Assembly (NCBI RefSeq): GCF_013358405.1
Contig: NZ_CP054836.1
Coordinates: 2,418,001 to 2,482,000 of the forward strand
Direction: 5' to 3'
Origin: Oricola thermophila
Lineage (GTDB): Bacteria > Pseudomonadota > Alphaproteobacteria > Rhizobiales > Rhizobiaceae
DNA: 64,000 nucleotides
The position numbers and the translations under genes are program-made. Shown here piece by piece: positions 54,495 to 63,543 of this stretch. Under the pieces are notes generated by a model. That model ran no database searches. It was not told the origin of the DNA and saw only the letters and a list, made by a program, of their open reading frames with translations. Within the stretch, counting starts at the first letter, position 1, and the number at the start of each line of letters is the position of its first letter.

Positions 54495-55364
54495 TCAGCG
54501 GTCCCCCGCAGGGCCGAGATTGAAGAGCTTCAGCGCCGTCTCGCGCATCAGGGCGGCATGGGATTCAGGCCGCAAACCGAGCTCCCCGATCTCGCGAACG
54601 CCGCGCACCGGCTCGATTACGGGCCAATCCGTACCGAATAGAACCTTCCCGCGCCCATAGGTATTGAGGTAGTGGACCAGTTGGGGCGGCCAATGTTTCG
54701 GCGCGTAGGCATCAACGCCGATGTAGATGTTGGGATGTTTCCACGCCATGGAGATCATCTCGTCCGTCCATGGCACACCGATATGAATGCCGATGATCGG
54801 CAGTTCCGGAAAATCGATGGCAACCTGATCCAGCGCAATCGGCCTGCCAACCGAGGGCAAACGCCGCTCCTGCGAGTAGACCAGGTTGTGGCCTACCTGC
54901 AGCATCACCGGAATGCCAAGTTCGCAGCACTTGGCGTAGTACGGATACCACTTGGCGTGATCGGGCGCATAACCGAACCAATGCGGATAAAAATGCGCGC
55001 CGACGAATCCATATTCGCGGACGGCGCGCTCAAGATCCCGAAGGCCGGCCATCCCGCGGGTGGGATCGAGCCCGGCGAGCCCGTGGAGACGATCAGGATA
55101 TGCCGCACAAACCTCGGCCACGCGCTCGTAGGGGATTTCGAAGGAACCCTTGACGTTGAGGTCCCCGCAACGAACCGCAGCTATGAAGGTCCGCTCGATA
55201 CCGGCGGCATCCATGCGACGCAGATATTCATCCATCTCGACGCCGCCGCGATCGGCCTCTGCCATCCTGATCTGCGTCTTGAAGCTGTCGTCCAAACCGG
55301 TCTGATCATTGGCAACTTCTCGCGGCGTGAACAAATTGCTTATTATATCAATTGCTTGAACCAA
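54495..55364 (-). CDS. Amidohydrolase-2 family protein lacking the usual HxH motif
   Basis: A 289-residue metal-hydrolase-fold protein of the decarboxylase/lactonase branch. It has VGAHFYPHWFG, PVMLQVGHN, IIGIHIGVPW, PNIYIGVDAY and the terminal VLFGTDWPV, which match the later metal ligands. The N-terminal DxHxH motif is replaced by IDIISNLF, so two metal-binding histidines are missing. It may therefore bind a different metal arrangement or act as a decarboxylase/hydratase. It is first in the operon with the acyl-CoA dehydrogenase and ligase, divergent from an alpha/beta hydrolase. Confidence 0.8.
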   Translation of the reverse strand: MVQAIDIISNLFTPREVANDQTGLDDSFKTQIRMAEADRGGVEMDEYLRRMDAAGIERTFIAAVRCGDLNVKGSFEIPYERVAEVCAAYPDRLHGLAGLDPTRGMAGLRDLERAVREYGFVGAHFYPHWFGYAPDHAKWYPYYAKCCELGIPVMLQVGHNLVYSQERRLPSVGRPIALDQVAIDFPELPIIGIHIGVPWTDEMISMAWKHPNIYIGVDAYAPKHWPPQLVHYLNTYGRGKVLFGTDWPVIEPVRGVREIGELGLRPESHAALMRETALKLFNLGPAGDR

Positions 55365-55383
55365 GTTCGGAACTCCATGGACA

Positions 55384-55398
55384 TCTGTAGACTACAGA
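55384..55398. promoter_or_regulatory. Perfect 15 bp palindrome in divergent promoter
   Basis: TCTGTAGACTACAGA has perfect 7 bp arms around one base, 20 bp upstream of the amidohydrolase start and in the 227 bp shared with the alpha/beta hydrolase gene. It is a likely operator for an unknown regulator; no regulator gene is adjacent. Confidence 0.55.
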
Positions 55399-55591
55399 CT
55401 GGTCCATCCTCGATAGTGGCTCAACAAACAAAAACTGCACTTTGGATTAGACTTTCTAAGGCAAAAGTTTTTCTGCCCGAATACGGGTTCCCACCGTCCG
55501 CCCCCGATCAAGCCGGGCTAATGCAGCGCGTGATTTTTCTAACTTTACGCAGGTCTTCCTTCGGCGCCTTAATCGGATCCGGAGGATCGAG

Positions 55592-57052
55592 ATGGAAGAC
55601 CAGAAGACTCAAAGCCATATCGTTCGCGTCGGCGACCGGAACCTGCATCTGCGCATTCTTGGCGACGGCCCCCCAGTCGTACTCCTCCATGAGTCGCCGC
55701 GCAGCAGCATGGCGCTGATGCCGCTCGCATCGCTCCTCGCACCGAGTTTCACGGTCCTGGCAATCGACACGCCCGGCTACGGATTGTCGGACCCGCTGGA
55801 TATCCGGAACGCGGAGATAGAGGACTTTGCCGACGCGATCGCCTCGTCACTGAGGACGCTGGGACTGAAAAGGGTTCCCGTATACGGAACTCACACCGGC
55901 TCGACGATCGCCGTCTCCATGGCGGTTCGCCATCCCGACCTGGTCACCGGTGTCGTGCTCGACGGATACCCGGTTTTCAGCCAGCATGAACGCGACCTTC
56001 ACGAGACATGCTACCTGCCGCAATTCCCGCCGGCCTGGGACGGATCGCATGTCGCCGCGCTGTGGTCGCGCGTCCGCGACCAGTACGACTTCTTTCCCTG
56101 GTACCTGCGCGGCAATAGCAGCAGGCTGCAAACACCGCGCCCCGACCTTGCCAGGCATCGGGCCGTGTTTCGCGACTTCCTGTCAGCGGGACCGGCCTAT
56201 TCCATCGCATATGCCGCGTCGTTTCGTTTCGACGCGTCGGAGCAACTGGGCAAGCTCAACTGCCCGTTCCACATCATCGCCCGCGAAACCGACCTCCTGC
56301 ATGGCCACCTTCAAAGGCTGCCGGAACTGCCCGCCGGCGCGAGCGCCTCTTCCTGCCCGGCCGATCCCGTGGAATGGAAGCTAAAGATCGAGCGCCTCCT
56401 GCACACCATGCCGGGAGACAAGGCACCGCCCGGTTTCCCGGAGCCGAGCCGCGTCGATGGCGGGACGAAGGTTGTGATGGACGGGTGGCTGTTTCTCGGG
56501 TTCCACGGGAATACCGGGAGCCGGAACCCGCTGGTCCTGTTGCATGACCTGCCGGGATCCGGAAACCTGATGGCCGACGAAGCGCGGCGACGTTCCGATG
56601 ATGGTCTCGTGATCGTTCCGGAGCTTCCCGGCTGCGGCATCACAGAGGTGTCCGGCAGCGGGCGGGCGGACCTCGCAAGGCTTGCCACCCTGCTCGAACG
56701 GACCCTCGACATTGCAGACGCGGAACGGGCCGAGGTGGAAGGCACGGGATTGTCTTTAGACATAGCCAAGGCATTGGCCGGAATGTCGCCGCGCCTCGAG
56801 GCAGCCGAGAACAGGGGTGGTCCGGTACCTCGCGCGAGCGTGCCGGATGCGCCCCTGCCGCCCCGTTGGGATGGCGCCGATCTCATGGCGGCCTGGTACG
56901 AGACAAGGGAGACGGAACTTGCCCGGGTACAATCCGTTGGCGGTGTGGCGGGCATGGACCTCGACCGCCTGCACGCCGCATTCGTCGCGTGGTACCTGTC
57001 CGAGGACAATTACCGGTCGCTGAAATCAGCGGCAGAACAGCTGACAACGTAG
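55592..57052 (+). CDS. Two-part alpha/beta hydrolase with non-canonical nucleophile elbow
   Basis: A 486-residue protein; ATG after GGAGGATCGAG. Residues 1-260 form an alpha/beta hydrolase: oxyanion loop LLHESPRSS (31-39), PGYGLSDP (61-68) and the elbow GTHTG (99-103), which puts histidine H101 where serine, cysteine or aspartate is expected. Residues from about 290 start a second copy: LVLLHDLPGSG (314-324) and ELPGCGITE (344-352) mirror 29-68, but the elbow there (EGTGLSLD) is not functional-looking. So the second half seems to be a degenerate duplicate. It may hydrolyse an ester for the opposite CoA-ligase operon, or act without a classical triad. Function unknown. Confidence 0.82.
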   Translation: MEDQKTQSHIVRVGDRNLHLRILGDGPPVVLLHESPRSSMALMPLASLLAPSFTVLAIDTPGYGLSDPLDIRNAEIEDFADAIASSLRTLGLKRVPVYGTHTGSTIAVSMAVRHPDLVTGVVLDGYPVFSQHERDLHETCYLPQFPPAWDGSHVAALWSRVRDQYDFFPWYLRGNSSRLQTPRPDLARHRAVFRDFLSAGPAYSIAYAASFRFDASEQLGKLNCPFHIIARETDLLHGHLQRLPELPAGASASSCPADPVEWKLKIERLLHTMPGDKAPPGFPEPSRVDGGTKVVMDGWLFLGFHGNTGSRNPLVLLHDLPGSGNLMADEARRRSDDGLVIVPELPGCGITEVSGSGRADLARLATLLERTLDIADAERAEVEGTGLSLDIAKALAGMSPRLEAAENRGGPVPRASVPDAPLPPRWDGADLMAAWYETRETELARVQSVGGVAGMDLDRLHAAFVAWYLSEDNYRSLKSAAEQLTT

Positions 57053-57136
57053 CGCACGGCGCGCAAGTGCATAAGGATATTCACCTGCCAGGCGCGATCC
57101 GGCATCGCCGGGGCATTCGCAACACATGCTTCGTTT

Positions 57137-58789
57137 TCAGTGCTGCCACGTTCCCCCGGGAATGGATGCAATCAATTGACGCGTATAGGTACTTTTCGGA
57201 CAGTTGAATATCTCATCGGGGGTTCCGCTTTCGACGATCTCTCCGGCCTGCATGACATGGACCTGATGAGAGATCATGCGCACCACCGCAAGGTCGTGAC
57301 TGATGAAGAGATAGGACAGGCCGAGATCGACCTGCAGTTGGCACAAAAGTTCCAGGATCTGGGCCTGAACTAGCACGTCGAGTGCGGATACGGCTTCGTC
57401 GAGAACGACCAGCTCGGGCGATAGCGCGAGCGCGCGCGCTATGGCCACGCGCTGGCTCTGGCCTCCGGAGATTTGATCCGGGCGCTTCTCCGCGACCGAC
57501 AGAGGCAGGGCAACCTGTTCCAGCAACTCGTCCACCCTGGTTCTGCGATCAACCGCGTCGCCGTAGCCATGCAGGAGCAACGGCTCCTCGATGGACTCGC
57601 GAACAGTGTAACGCATGTCCAACGAGCCATAGGGATTCTGGAACACGGGCTGGACACGCTTGCGGAAATCCTTCAGCTGGCCGGTGGACAGGTGGTTGAT
57701 TTGCGCACCGTCGAATATGATGTCCCCGGAAGTCGGCTCCTCCAGCTTGAGCAGCAACCTGGCCGTCGTCGACTTGCCGGAACCGGATTCCCCAACCACC
57801 GCGACCGTTTGCCCGCGCGGAATGGTGAAACTGCTGTTCTTGACGGCAACAAAGGGTTTTCCCTTGCCGAACCATTTTCGGCGCCCGGAATAGACCTTCC
57901 TGACGTTGATGAACTCGACCAGATCCCTCCCCGGGGCGGTTTCCGAATTGCCGCCGGCCCTGGCCGGGAGACCCGGCGCAAGCTTCTCGGAGCGCAAGGT
58001 CGGGGCGGCTTCGAGCAACCGCTTCGTGTATTCATGCCCGGGCCGTCCGAGGATTTCGGCGGCGGGGCCGCTTTCGACGACATCGCCGCGATACATCACG
58101 AGTATCTCGTCTGCCCGCTCCGCGGCCATGAGGAGATCATGAGTGACAAGGATCAGCGCGGTACCGAGCTTGCCGGTCATCCGGTCCAGTTCATCGAGAA
58201 TGACCTTCTGGACCGTGACGTCGAGCGCACTGGTCGGCTCGTCGGCGATCAGCAGTTGGGGGCCGCAGGCAAGGCCAATGGCGATCAGCACCCTTTGACG
58301 CATCCCGCCCGACATTTCATGTGGATACTGCCTAAAGCAGCGCTCGGGATCATGCAGGCCGATCATCGCCATCAGTTCGAGAGCCGCGTCCCGAGCGGCC
58401 TTGCCGCGCATCCGGCCATGCACTTCGAGCGCCTCGCATAGCTGGTCGCCGATTCTCTTGAGCGGATTGAGATTCGTCATCGGGTCCTGCGGTACGCGAC
58501 CGATCTGCGCCCCTCGCAACTCGCGCAGGTCGGCTTCGCCAAGGACGGAAATGTCGCGGTTGTCGAAGAGTATCCGCCCGGATGCCACCCGGCCGTTCTC
58601 CGCGAGCAAACCGTTGATGCTCGCCGCCACGGTGCTTTTCCCGGATCCGGATTCACCGACGATCGCCAGCTTCCTGCCCCTGTGCAGGGTCAGGTTGAAG
58701 TCACGGACCGCGGAAAATGTTCCCGCGGCAGTCTCGAACTCGATGCTGACATTCTCCATCGCCAGCAGTGGCGCTGTGCCTTCGTTCAT
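57137..58789 (-). CDS. Fused dipeptide/oligopeptide ABC ATPase (DppD-DppF)
   Basis: A 550-residue fusion of two ATPase domains. Walker A GESGSGKST is at 45-53 and again at 333-341; signatures MSGGMRQR (159-166) and ISGGQSQR (440-447); Walker B regions IADEPTSALD and VVLDEAVSALD. Each domain has the C-terminal PxHxYT element of oligopeptide ATPases (RPGHEYTKRLL; CPKSTYTRQLI). ATG at 58789 preferred to upstream TTG/GTG. Last gene of the Dpp-like operon, 54 bp after the cysteine hydrolase. Confidence 0.92.
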   Translation of the reverse strand: MNEGTAPLLAMENVSIEFETAAGTFSAVRDFNLTLHRGRKLAIVGESGSGKSTVAASINGLLAENGRVASGRILFDNRDISVLGEADLRELRGAQIGRVPQDPMTNLNPLKRIGDQLCEALEVHGRMRGKAARDAALELMAMIGLHDPERCFRQYPHEMSGGMRQRVLIAIGLACGPQLLIADEPTSALDVTVQKVILDELDRMTGKLGTALILVTHDLLMAAERADEILVMYRGDVVESGPAAEILGRPGHEYTKRLLEAAPTLRSEKLAPGLPARAGGNSETAPGRDLVEFINVRKVYSGRRKWFGKGKPFVAVKNSSFTIPRGQTVAVVGESGSGKSTTARLLLKLEEPTSGDIIFDGAQINHLSTGQLKDFRKRVQPVFQNPYGSLDMRYTVRESIEEPLLLHGYGDAVDRRTRVDELLEQVALPLSVAEKRPDQISGGQSQRVAIARALALSPELVVLDEAVSALDVLVQAQILELLCQLQVDLGLSYLFISHDLAVVRMISHQVHVMQAGEIVESGTPDEIFNCPKSTYTRQLIASIPGGTWQH

Positions 58790-58843
58790 CACCGGACTAT
58801 TCCCCAAGCCGAGGCCTCGACAGGCCGTGAATGGCCGCGGCCC

Positions 58844-59452
58844 CTACGCGGCCCAGGCCCGCTCCACATCGGCGATATCCACTGTCACGCCGAAGAACCA
58901 GTCGATGGTGTTGAGGGCGTGATCGTTGCGCTCCTTCGTGAATTCCGCGACCGCGTCGCGGACCACGAAGGTGCCGTAGTCCCGCTGACCGGCATCGCGC
59001 GCGGTCCCCTCGACGCAGATATTCGTGGTGACTCCACAGATTACCACGTTCCGGATGCCCGACGCGGTAAGTACCGGCTCAAGCCTCGTACCGTAGAAGG
59101 CGCTCGGCCTCGACTTGTCGATCACGACCTCGTCCGGCCGGACCTCCAGTTCGTCAATGAGCTCGATTTCCGCCATGTCGTAGCCGAGCGAGTTCATGTC
59201 CCTACGCTTCTGGTCCATCTCGTTGCGGATCACTCCGAAGTCCGCCATGCCCGCCGAATAGACATAGCGGGTGAAGATGACCGGCACGTTGGCGGCGCGG
59301 GCAAGCTTGACCAGCCTGACAGATCCCGGGATGGCCGCCCGCAACGCGGTTACATCCAAGCCACTCCTGCTCACGGTATCGTCGCTGCTGAAAAAGCCGC
59401 GCTGCATGTCGACGACAATCAGCGCCGTATCCTTTTTTGTGAGCTCAATCAT
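58844..59452 (-). CDS. Isochorismatase-family cysteine hydrolase (amidase-like)
   Basis: A 202-residue cysteine hydrolase with the complete catalytic triad: D15 (VVDMQRGF), K113 (IDKSRPSAF) and C146 in VTTNICVEGT, the last following the family cis-peptide GVTT. It resembles N-carbamoylsarcosine amidase and biuret/ureidoacrylate amidases more than isochorismatases. Placed between the binding-protein gene (34 bp) and the ATPase gene of the Dpp-like importer, it probably cleaves an amide or carbamoyl group from the imported compound. ATG at 59452 after AGGAGAG. Confidence 0.85.
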   Translation of the reverse strand: MIELTKKDTALIVVDMQRGFFSSDDTVSRSGLDVTALRAAIPGSVRLVKLARAANVPVIFTRYVYSAGMADFGVIRNEMDQKRRDMNSLGYDMAEIELIDELEVRPDEVVIDKSRPSAFYGTRLEPVLTASGIRNVVICGVTTNICVEGTARDAGQRDYGTFVVRDAVAEFTKERNDHALNTIDWFFGVTVDIADVERAWAA

Positions 59453-59486
59453 GTTCGCATTCTCTCCTGTCAAATGCCCGGAATTG

Positions 59487-60992
59487 TCACTTGAGGACGA
59501 TCAGACCGTCCGGGCGTGAACGCCAGTTCAGCCCCTTGGTAACGCCATAGGTGTAGGTGTCGGAGAACAAGGGAGCATAGGAGGTGGTCTCGTTTACCTT
59601 CGCGGTAATCCTGGAAAAGATCTCCGCCCGTTTCTCCTGATCCGGCTCCGCCAGCTGGGCATCAAGAAGGGCGTCAATCTCGGGGTCGAAAGTATATCCC
59701 TGTCCGCCTGTACGCAGCAGCATGTCGAACGGCAGATCAGCGTCCAGCATGGTGGGAGCAAACGCCATGATGTACATGCCCGGCAACGAACTGGAGAACC
59801 AGTCATTGATCATGGTGCTGTACTCGCGTCCGTCGAGTTCCACGTTCAGCCCCGCCTCTTCCAGGAAATAGGCGATCGCCTGGGCGATCTGGCTGCTTTG
59901 CGGAACAATGGCGGTCGGGTAGCTAAGCGTCAGCGGCGCGCCGTCATAGCCGGAAGCCTCAACCAGTTCCTTGGCCTTGTCGAGATCGTGGGATGTCGCG
60001 GGTATGGACGTATCATAGCCGAAGGAGACCGGTGCCACGAGTTGCGACGACGGCGTCACCGCTCCGTTGAGAAGACGCTCTCCGATGGCAACACGATCAA
60101 TGGCAAAATCGACCGCCTTGCGAATTCTGACGTCCCCCAGCCACTGTGCATTGCTGTTGAAACCGACATAAATGATACGATTGCTGTTCTGGTCTATAAC
60201 ATCGACAGCACCGGAAGCGCGGACCGCGGGAACGGCTGAAGGGCCGAGCAAAGCAATATCCAGGTCACCTGACTGAATGGCATTCGCACGCGTCGTCTCG
60301 TCCGGTACCGGCAGGAACTTGACCGTTTCATAGGTCCCCTTCCCGCCCCAGTAGTCGTCGAAACGCTTGAGCGTGATAGCACCTCCGGCAGCCCAATCCT
60401 CGACGCTGTAGGCGCCCGATCCGATCGGCTTTCGCGCAAATTCTGCAGCTCCCATCTTCTCGTAAGCCGCCTTACAGACGATCGGGACAAGTGTGACCTG
60501 ACGATCGAAAGGCGCGAACGAGGATTTGAGGCGGAATTCGACCTCATGATCAGAGACAGCCTTGACTGTCTCGATCTGACCAAGATAGCCGCCGAGCCGC
60601 GATGCCGGATCGTTCATCGCGGTTTCGTAGGTAAACACGACATCAGCGGCGGTTACGGGAGAACCGTCGTGAAACGACGCACCGCTCCGCAGCTTGAATG
60701 TCCAGGTCTTCAAATCCTCGCTGGCAAACCACTCCTCGGCCAACGCGGGCGATACTTTCCCCTCAAAATCGATTGCCGTCAGCTGGTCATAGACGTTGTA
60801 GAATACGTTCAGCGCCGGCAGATCGGTGTCATAGATCGGATCGAGACTCTGAGGTTCGGATGCCAGCGCGGCGGTGATCGTGGTTACATCCTGCGCGCCA
60901 GCCGCAAGCGGATGCAGAACCATTCCGGCGATCAGGGCTGTTGTGGCAGACAGCAGGCAAGTACGACGCGTGAGGGGCATTTGGCTGGACAT
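59487..60992 (-). CDS. ABC transporter substrate-binding protein, family 5 (Dpp/Opp type)
   Basis: A 501-residue periplasmic protein; start after AGGAGAGTTCC. The signal peptide contains an RR pair (LTRRTCLLSATTALIAG), so Tat export is possible; cut near AAGAQDV. Family-5 marks are SEPQSLDPIYDTD, LAEEWFASEDLKTWTFKLRSGASFHDGSPVTAADVVFT and RKAVDFAIDR. Ligands of this class include peptides, nickel and opines. The neighbouring amidase suggests an amide-containing small molecule. A 377 bp gap separates it from dppC upstream. Confidence 0.92.
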   Translation of the reverse strand: MSSQMPLTRRTCLLSATTALIAGMVLHPLAAGAQDVTTITAALASEPQSLDPIYDTDLPALNVFYNVYDQLTAIDFEGKVSPALAEEWFASEDLKTWTFKLRSGASFHDGSPVTAADVVFTYETAMNDPASRLGGYLGQIETVKAVSDHEVEFRLKSSFAPFDRQVTLVPIVCKAAYEKMGAAEFARKPIGSGAYSVEDWAAGGAITLKRFDDYWGGKGTYETVKFLPVPDETTRANAIQSGDLDIALLGPSAVPAVRASGAVDVIDQNSNRIIYVGFNSNAQWLGDVRIRKAVDFAIDRVAIGERLLNGAVTPSSQLVAPVSFGYDTSIPATSHDLDKAKELVEASGYDGAPLTLSYPTAIVPQSSQIAQAIAYFLEEAGLNVELDGREYSTMINDWFSSSLPGMYIMAFAPTMLDADLPFDMLLRTGGQGYTFDPEIDALLDAQLAEPDQEKRAEIFSRITAKVNETTSYAPLFSDTYTYGVTKGLNWRSRPDGLIVLK

Positions 60993-61369
60993 GGAACTCT
61001 CCTATTTGACCGAGCGTCATTGAAATGTTGCAAATCGGCCTACCCCTCTCAACAAACTTAAATTTGCGCATTCATGAGGAAAACTTGGGCTAGTCCTGCC
61101 AGGTGATCGCAGGTTTCTCCAAATAGTCGGCTGCTTGACGCGGTCATCGAAAAATCACGACAGACATCATGACGGGAGGACGTCAGTAGCCCGCTCCAAA
61201 TGCTCGAAACCACGAATCACACGACCCGCATTCAAGTGCCGGCGTTCAATTGGCATGCGGGACCGGATGCGGACCATCACGTTCCGAGAACTGTACCGAA
61301 GACATGCCCAGATCTTACCAGCCCTTCCCGCGTCGCCCGATTTCCCGGCGCAATCAGGTCGGATGCCCT
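60993..61369. other. 377 bp intergenic region inside the Dpp-like cluster
   Basis: No gene or clear hairpin is seen. The AT-rich part just upstream of the binding-protein start (about 61000-61090) may carry a promoter separate from that of the permease genes. Plus-strand frames here are short and lack ribosome sites. Confidence 0.45.
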
Positions 61370-62236
61370 TCAGCCTAAAGGCGGTTTTCGCGAACCGAAC
61401 CCCTGCAGGGCGAACTGGATTCCGCCTATCAGCAGAAATATTGCCAGGGCCGGAAAGAGTGTGAGGATCTGGTTGGTCTGGAGATAGCGCTGCCCCTCAT
61501 TGATCATCAGTCCGAGACTCGGAGTAGGCGGCTGAATACCAAGACCAATGAAGCTGAGCGACGATTCCACCGTGATAATCAATCCCACATCAAAAGTGGC
61601 AAGCGCCAGGACCGAGGGCATGACATTAGGCAGAAGATGCTTGCGCATGATCCACCACCCCGAACCACCGGCAGCGGTCACCGCCGTTATAAATTCGCGT
61701 TCACTGAGCGATACCACCTGCGAACGGACGACGCGACCATAACTGACCCAGTTCGTGAGTCCCAGCAGCAAGACCAGAAGAAGCGGATGCGACCCCAGCG
61801 AGGCAACGAGGATGATCAGCAACAGCACCACGGGAACGGAGAGCTGGATATTGCCCACTGCCATCAGAAGGGAATCGACCGGGCCCCGAACCCACCCACT
61901 GACAAGACCGATCGTCACGCCAACCAGAACGCTAATCAGAACCGCCCCACCCGCTATGAGCATTGAAACGCGAAGAGCGACAGAAAGCCTGCTCAAGAGG
62001 TCGCGGCCAAGCGGATCGGTCCCCAAGATGTAGCGGGAGTCCTTGAAGGCCGGCTCAAGTGCCAACATCAGGTTCTGCTTCATTGGGTTGAAGGTGGGGA
62101 GCAGGGGGACCACCACCACAAGCACCACGACAACCGCGAGCATGGCGAGGGCAACGAGGAGGGAAATGCCGCCGGTCGCGACCTTTCCCCTGGCCGGGCG
62201 TATCCGGGAAACGATGGAGTTCGCGTCGTCGCTCAT
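61370..62236 (-). CDS. ABC transporter permease, DppC/OppC type
   Basis: A 288-residue permease with one N-terminal segment (about 24-47), the family phrase YILGTDPLGRDLLSRL (near 72-87), and the coupling loop ITAVTAAGGSGWWIMRKHLLPNV, the EAA-like motif of DppC. C-terminal LGIQPPTPSLGLMI is also typical. The ATG at 62236 overlaps the DppB-type stop (ATGA). It forms the importer channel with that partner. Confidence 0.9.
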   Translation of the reverse strand: MSDDANSIVSRIRPARGKVATGGISLLVALAMLAVVVVLVVVVPLLPTFNPMKQNLMLALEPAFKDSRYILGTDPLGRDLLSRLSVALRVSMLIAGGAVLISVLVGVTIGLVSGWVRGPVDSLLMAVGNIQLSVPVVLLLIILVASLGSHPLLLVLLLGLTNWVSYGRVVRSQVVSLSEREFITAVTAAGGSGWWIMRKHLLPNVMPSVLALATFDVGLIITVESSLSFIGLGIQPPTPSLGLMINEGQRYLQTNQILTLFPALAIFLLIGGIQFALQGFGSRKPPLG

Positions 62237-63150
62237 GCCAGCCTCACTCGTGGATCCAGTACCCGGTAGAGAATGTCGACACCCAGGTTGATGACGATGA
62301 ACACGGTCGCCGTCACGACCACGCCGGCCTGGACGACGGGATAGTCGCGCTGCACGACACCCTGGACGATCAGGCGCCCGATACCCGGCCAGTTGAACAC
62401 GATCTCGAGCACGACGATGCCTCCGACCAGCACGCCGAGATTGATGCCGGCCACGGTAATGACGGGCAGAAGGGCGTTGGGAAGCATGTGGCTCAGGACG
62501 ACGCGGCGGCGCGTGACGCCCTTGGCGAGCGCCGTCTTGACCCAGTCGAGACTGCGCGTCTCGTCGAAGGAGGCGTTGAGCAGCCGCAGATAGAGCGCGA
62601 TCTCGTAGGTCGAGATGGTCAGGATCGGAATGACATAACCCGCCAGCGTGTTCCGCCCCATCGCCGGCAAAAGCGAAAGATAGACGGAAAACAGCATGAT
62701 CATCAGAACGCCGAACAGATATGGCGGGATCGCCTGGCGTATCGTCGCGGCCCAGAGCAGCGTGTTTCGCAACCTCCTGCTGCGCGATATCTCGCCCCAC
62801 ACGGCCAGCCCGAGCGCGACCGCAAAGCCAATGGCAAATGAGGATACCGCGAGCTCCAGCGTGGCCGGCAGGCGCTCGAGGACAAGGTCAATGGCAGGCT
62901 GACCATGCCGCAGGGACATCCCGAGATCCCCCTGGGCCGCATGAAATATGAAATCGGAATACTGGGCGAAGAGCGGGCGATTGAACCCCAGAGCTTCGCG
63001 CATGGCCTCGACATCGGCCTGCGTTGCCTGATCCGGCAGCATCAGCCTGACCGGATCGCCGGACAGGCGCGCAAGAAAGAACACGAAACTCACGACCATG
63101 AAAAGAGTCAGCAGGCTCCAGGAAATGCGATTGATAACAAAACGTACCAT
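62233..63150 (-). CDS. ABC transporter permease, DppB/OppB type
   Basis: A 305-residue permease with N-terminal segment and family phrase FVFFLARLSGDPVRLMLPDQA, LGFNRPLFAQYSDFI and LGMSLRHGQPAIDLVLERLPATLELA. The coupling region VKTALAKGVTRRRVVLSHMLPNAL lies near residue 205. First gene of the Dpp-like operon; its promoter should lie in the 393 bp upstream. Confidence 0.9.
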   Translation of the reverse strand: MVRFVINRISWSLLTLFMVVSFVFFLARLSGDPVRLMLPDQATQADVEAMREALGFNRPLFAQYSDFIFHAAQGDLGMSLRHGQPAIDLVLERLPATLELAVSSFAIGFAVALGLAVWGEISRSRRLRNTLLWAATIRQAIPPYLFGVLMIMLFSVYLSLLPAMGRNTLAGYVIPILTISTYEIALYLRLLNASFDETRSLDWVKTALAKGVTRRRVVLSHMLPNALLPVITVAGINLGVLVGGIVVLEIVFNWPGIGRLIVQGVVQRDYPVVQAGVVVTATVFIVINLGVDILYRVLDPRVRLA

Positions 63151-63543
63151 TCGATTCTCAAATCCGCTTCGAGACTGAAGAAAAACCCGTCCAGCACCAA
63201 TCCCAATTCATCAGGCAGAACGGAAATCGGCCATTTATTCATCCGCCTCGACTGATGAGACGCAGAAAGTCCTTACAGCGCACGCAGGAATTTCCCTGTC
63301 AGCCAGCGACAATCCTGCAAGCCGCCCAAAAACATTTCAGAACCACCAAGTTCATTCAACAAAAGAAAGCTTCGCCACAGATGAGAAATTCTAGCCCGGC
63401 CATGCGAGCGCCCGGCGCAACGGCATCATCGCCGCCGGCCCGGGTCGCCGTCCCGACAGGACGGACACTGCGGCCGTCGCAATTCCTGCGTTTCGGTTAT
63501 CTGCCGCCCGCGGGAGGCGTTCGGGGCCGCGCGGCGCGAGGCG
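63151..63543. other. 393 bp intergenic region, no gene supported
   Basis: Between the DppB-type gene and the SDR at the right edge, both read from the minus strand. The half next to the permease is AT-rich (A-tracts near 63180 and 63360) and is the likely promoter region of the Dpp operon; the half next to the SDR is very GC-rich. No convincing gene, hairpin with T-run or repeat was found. Confidence 0.45.
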
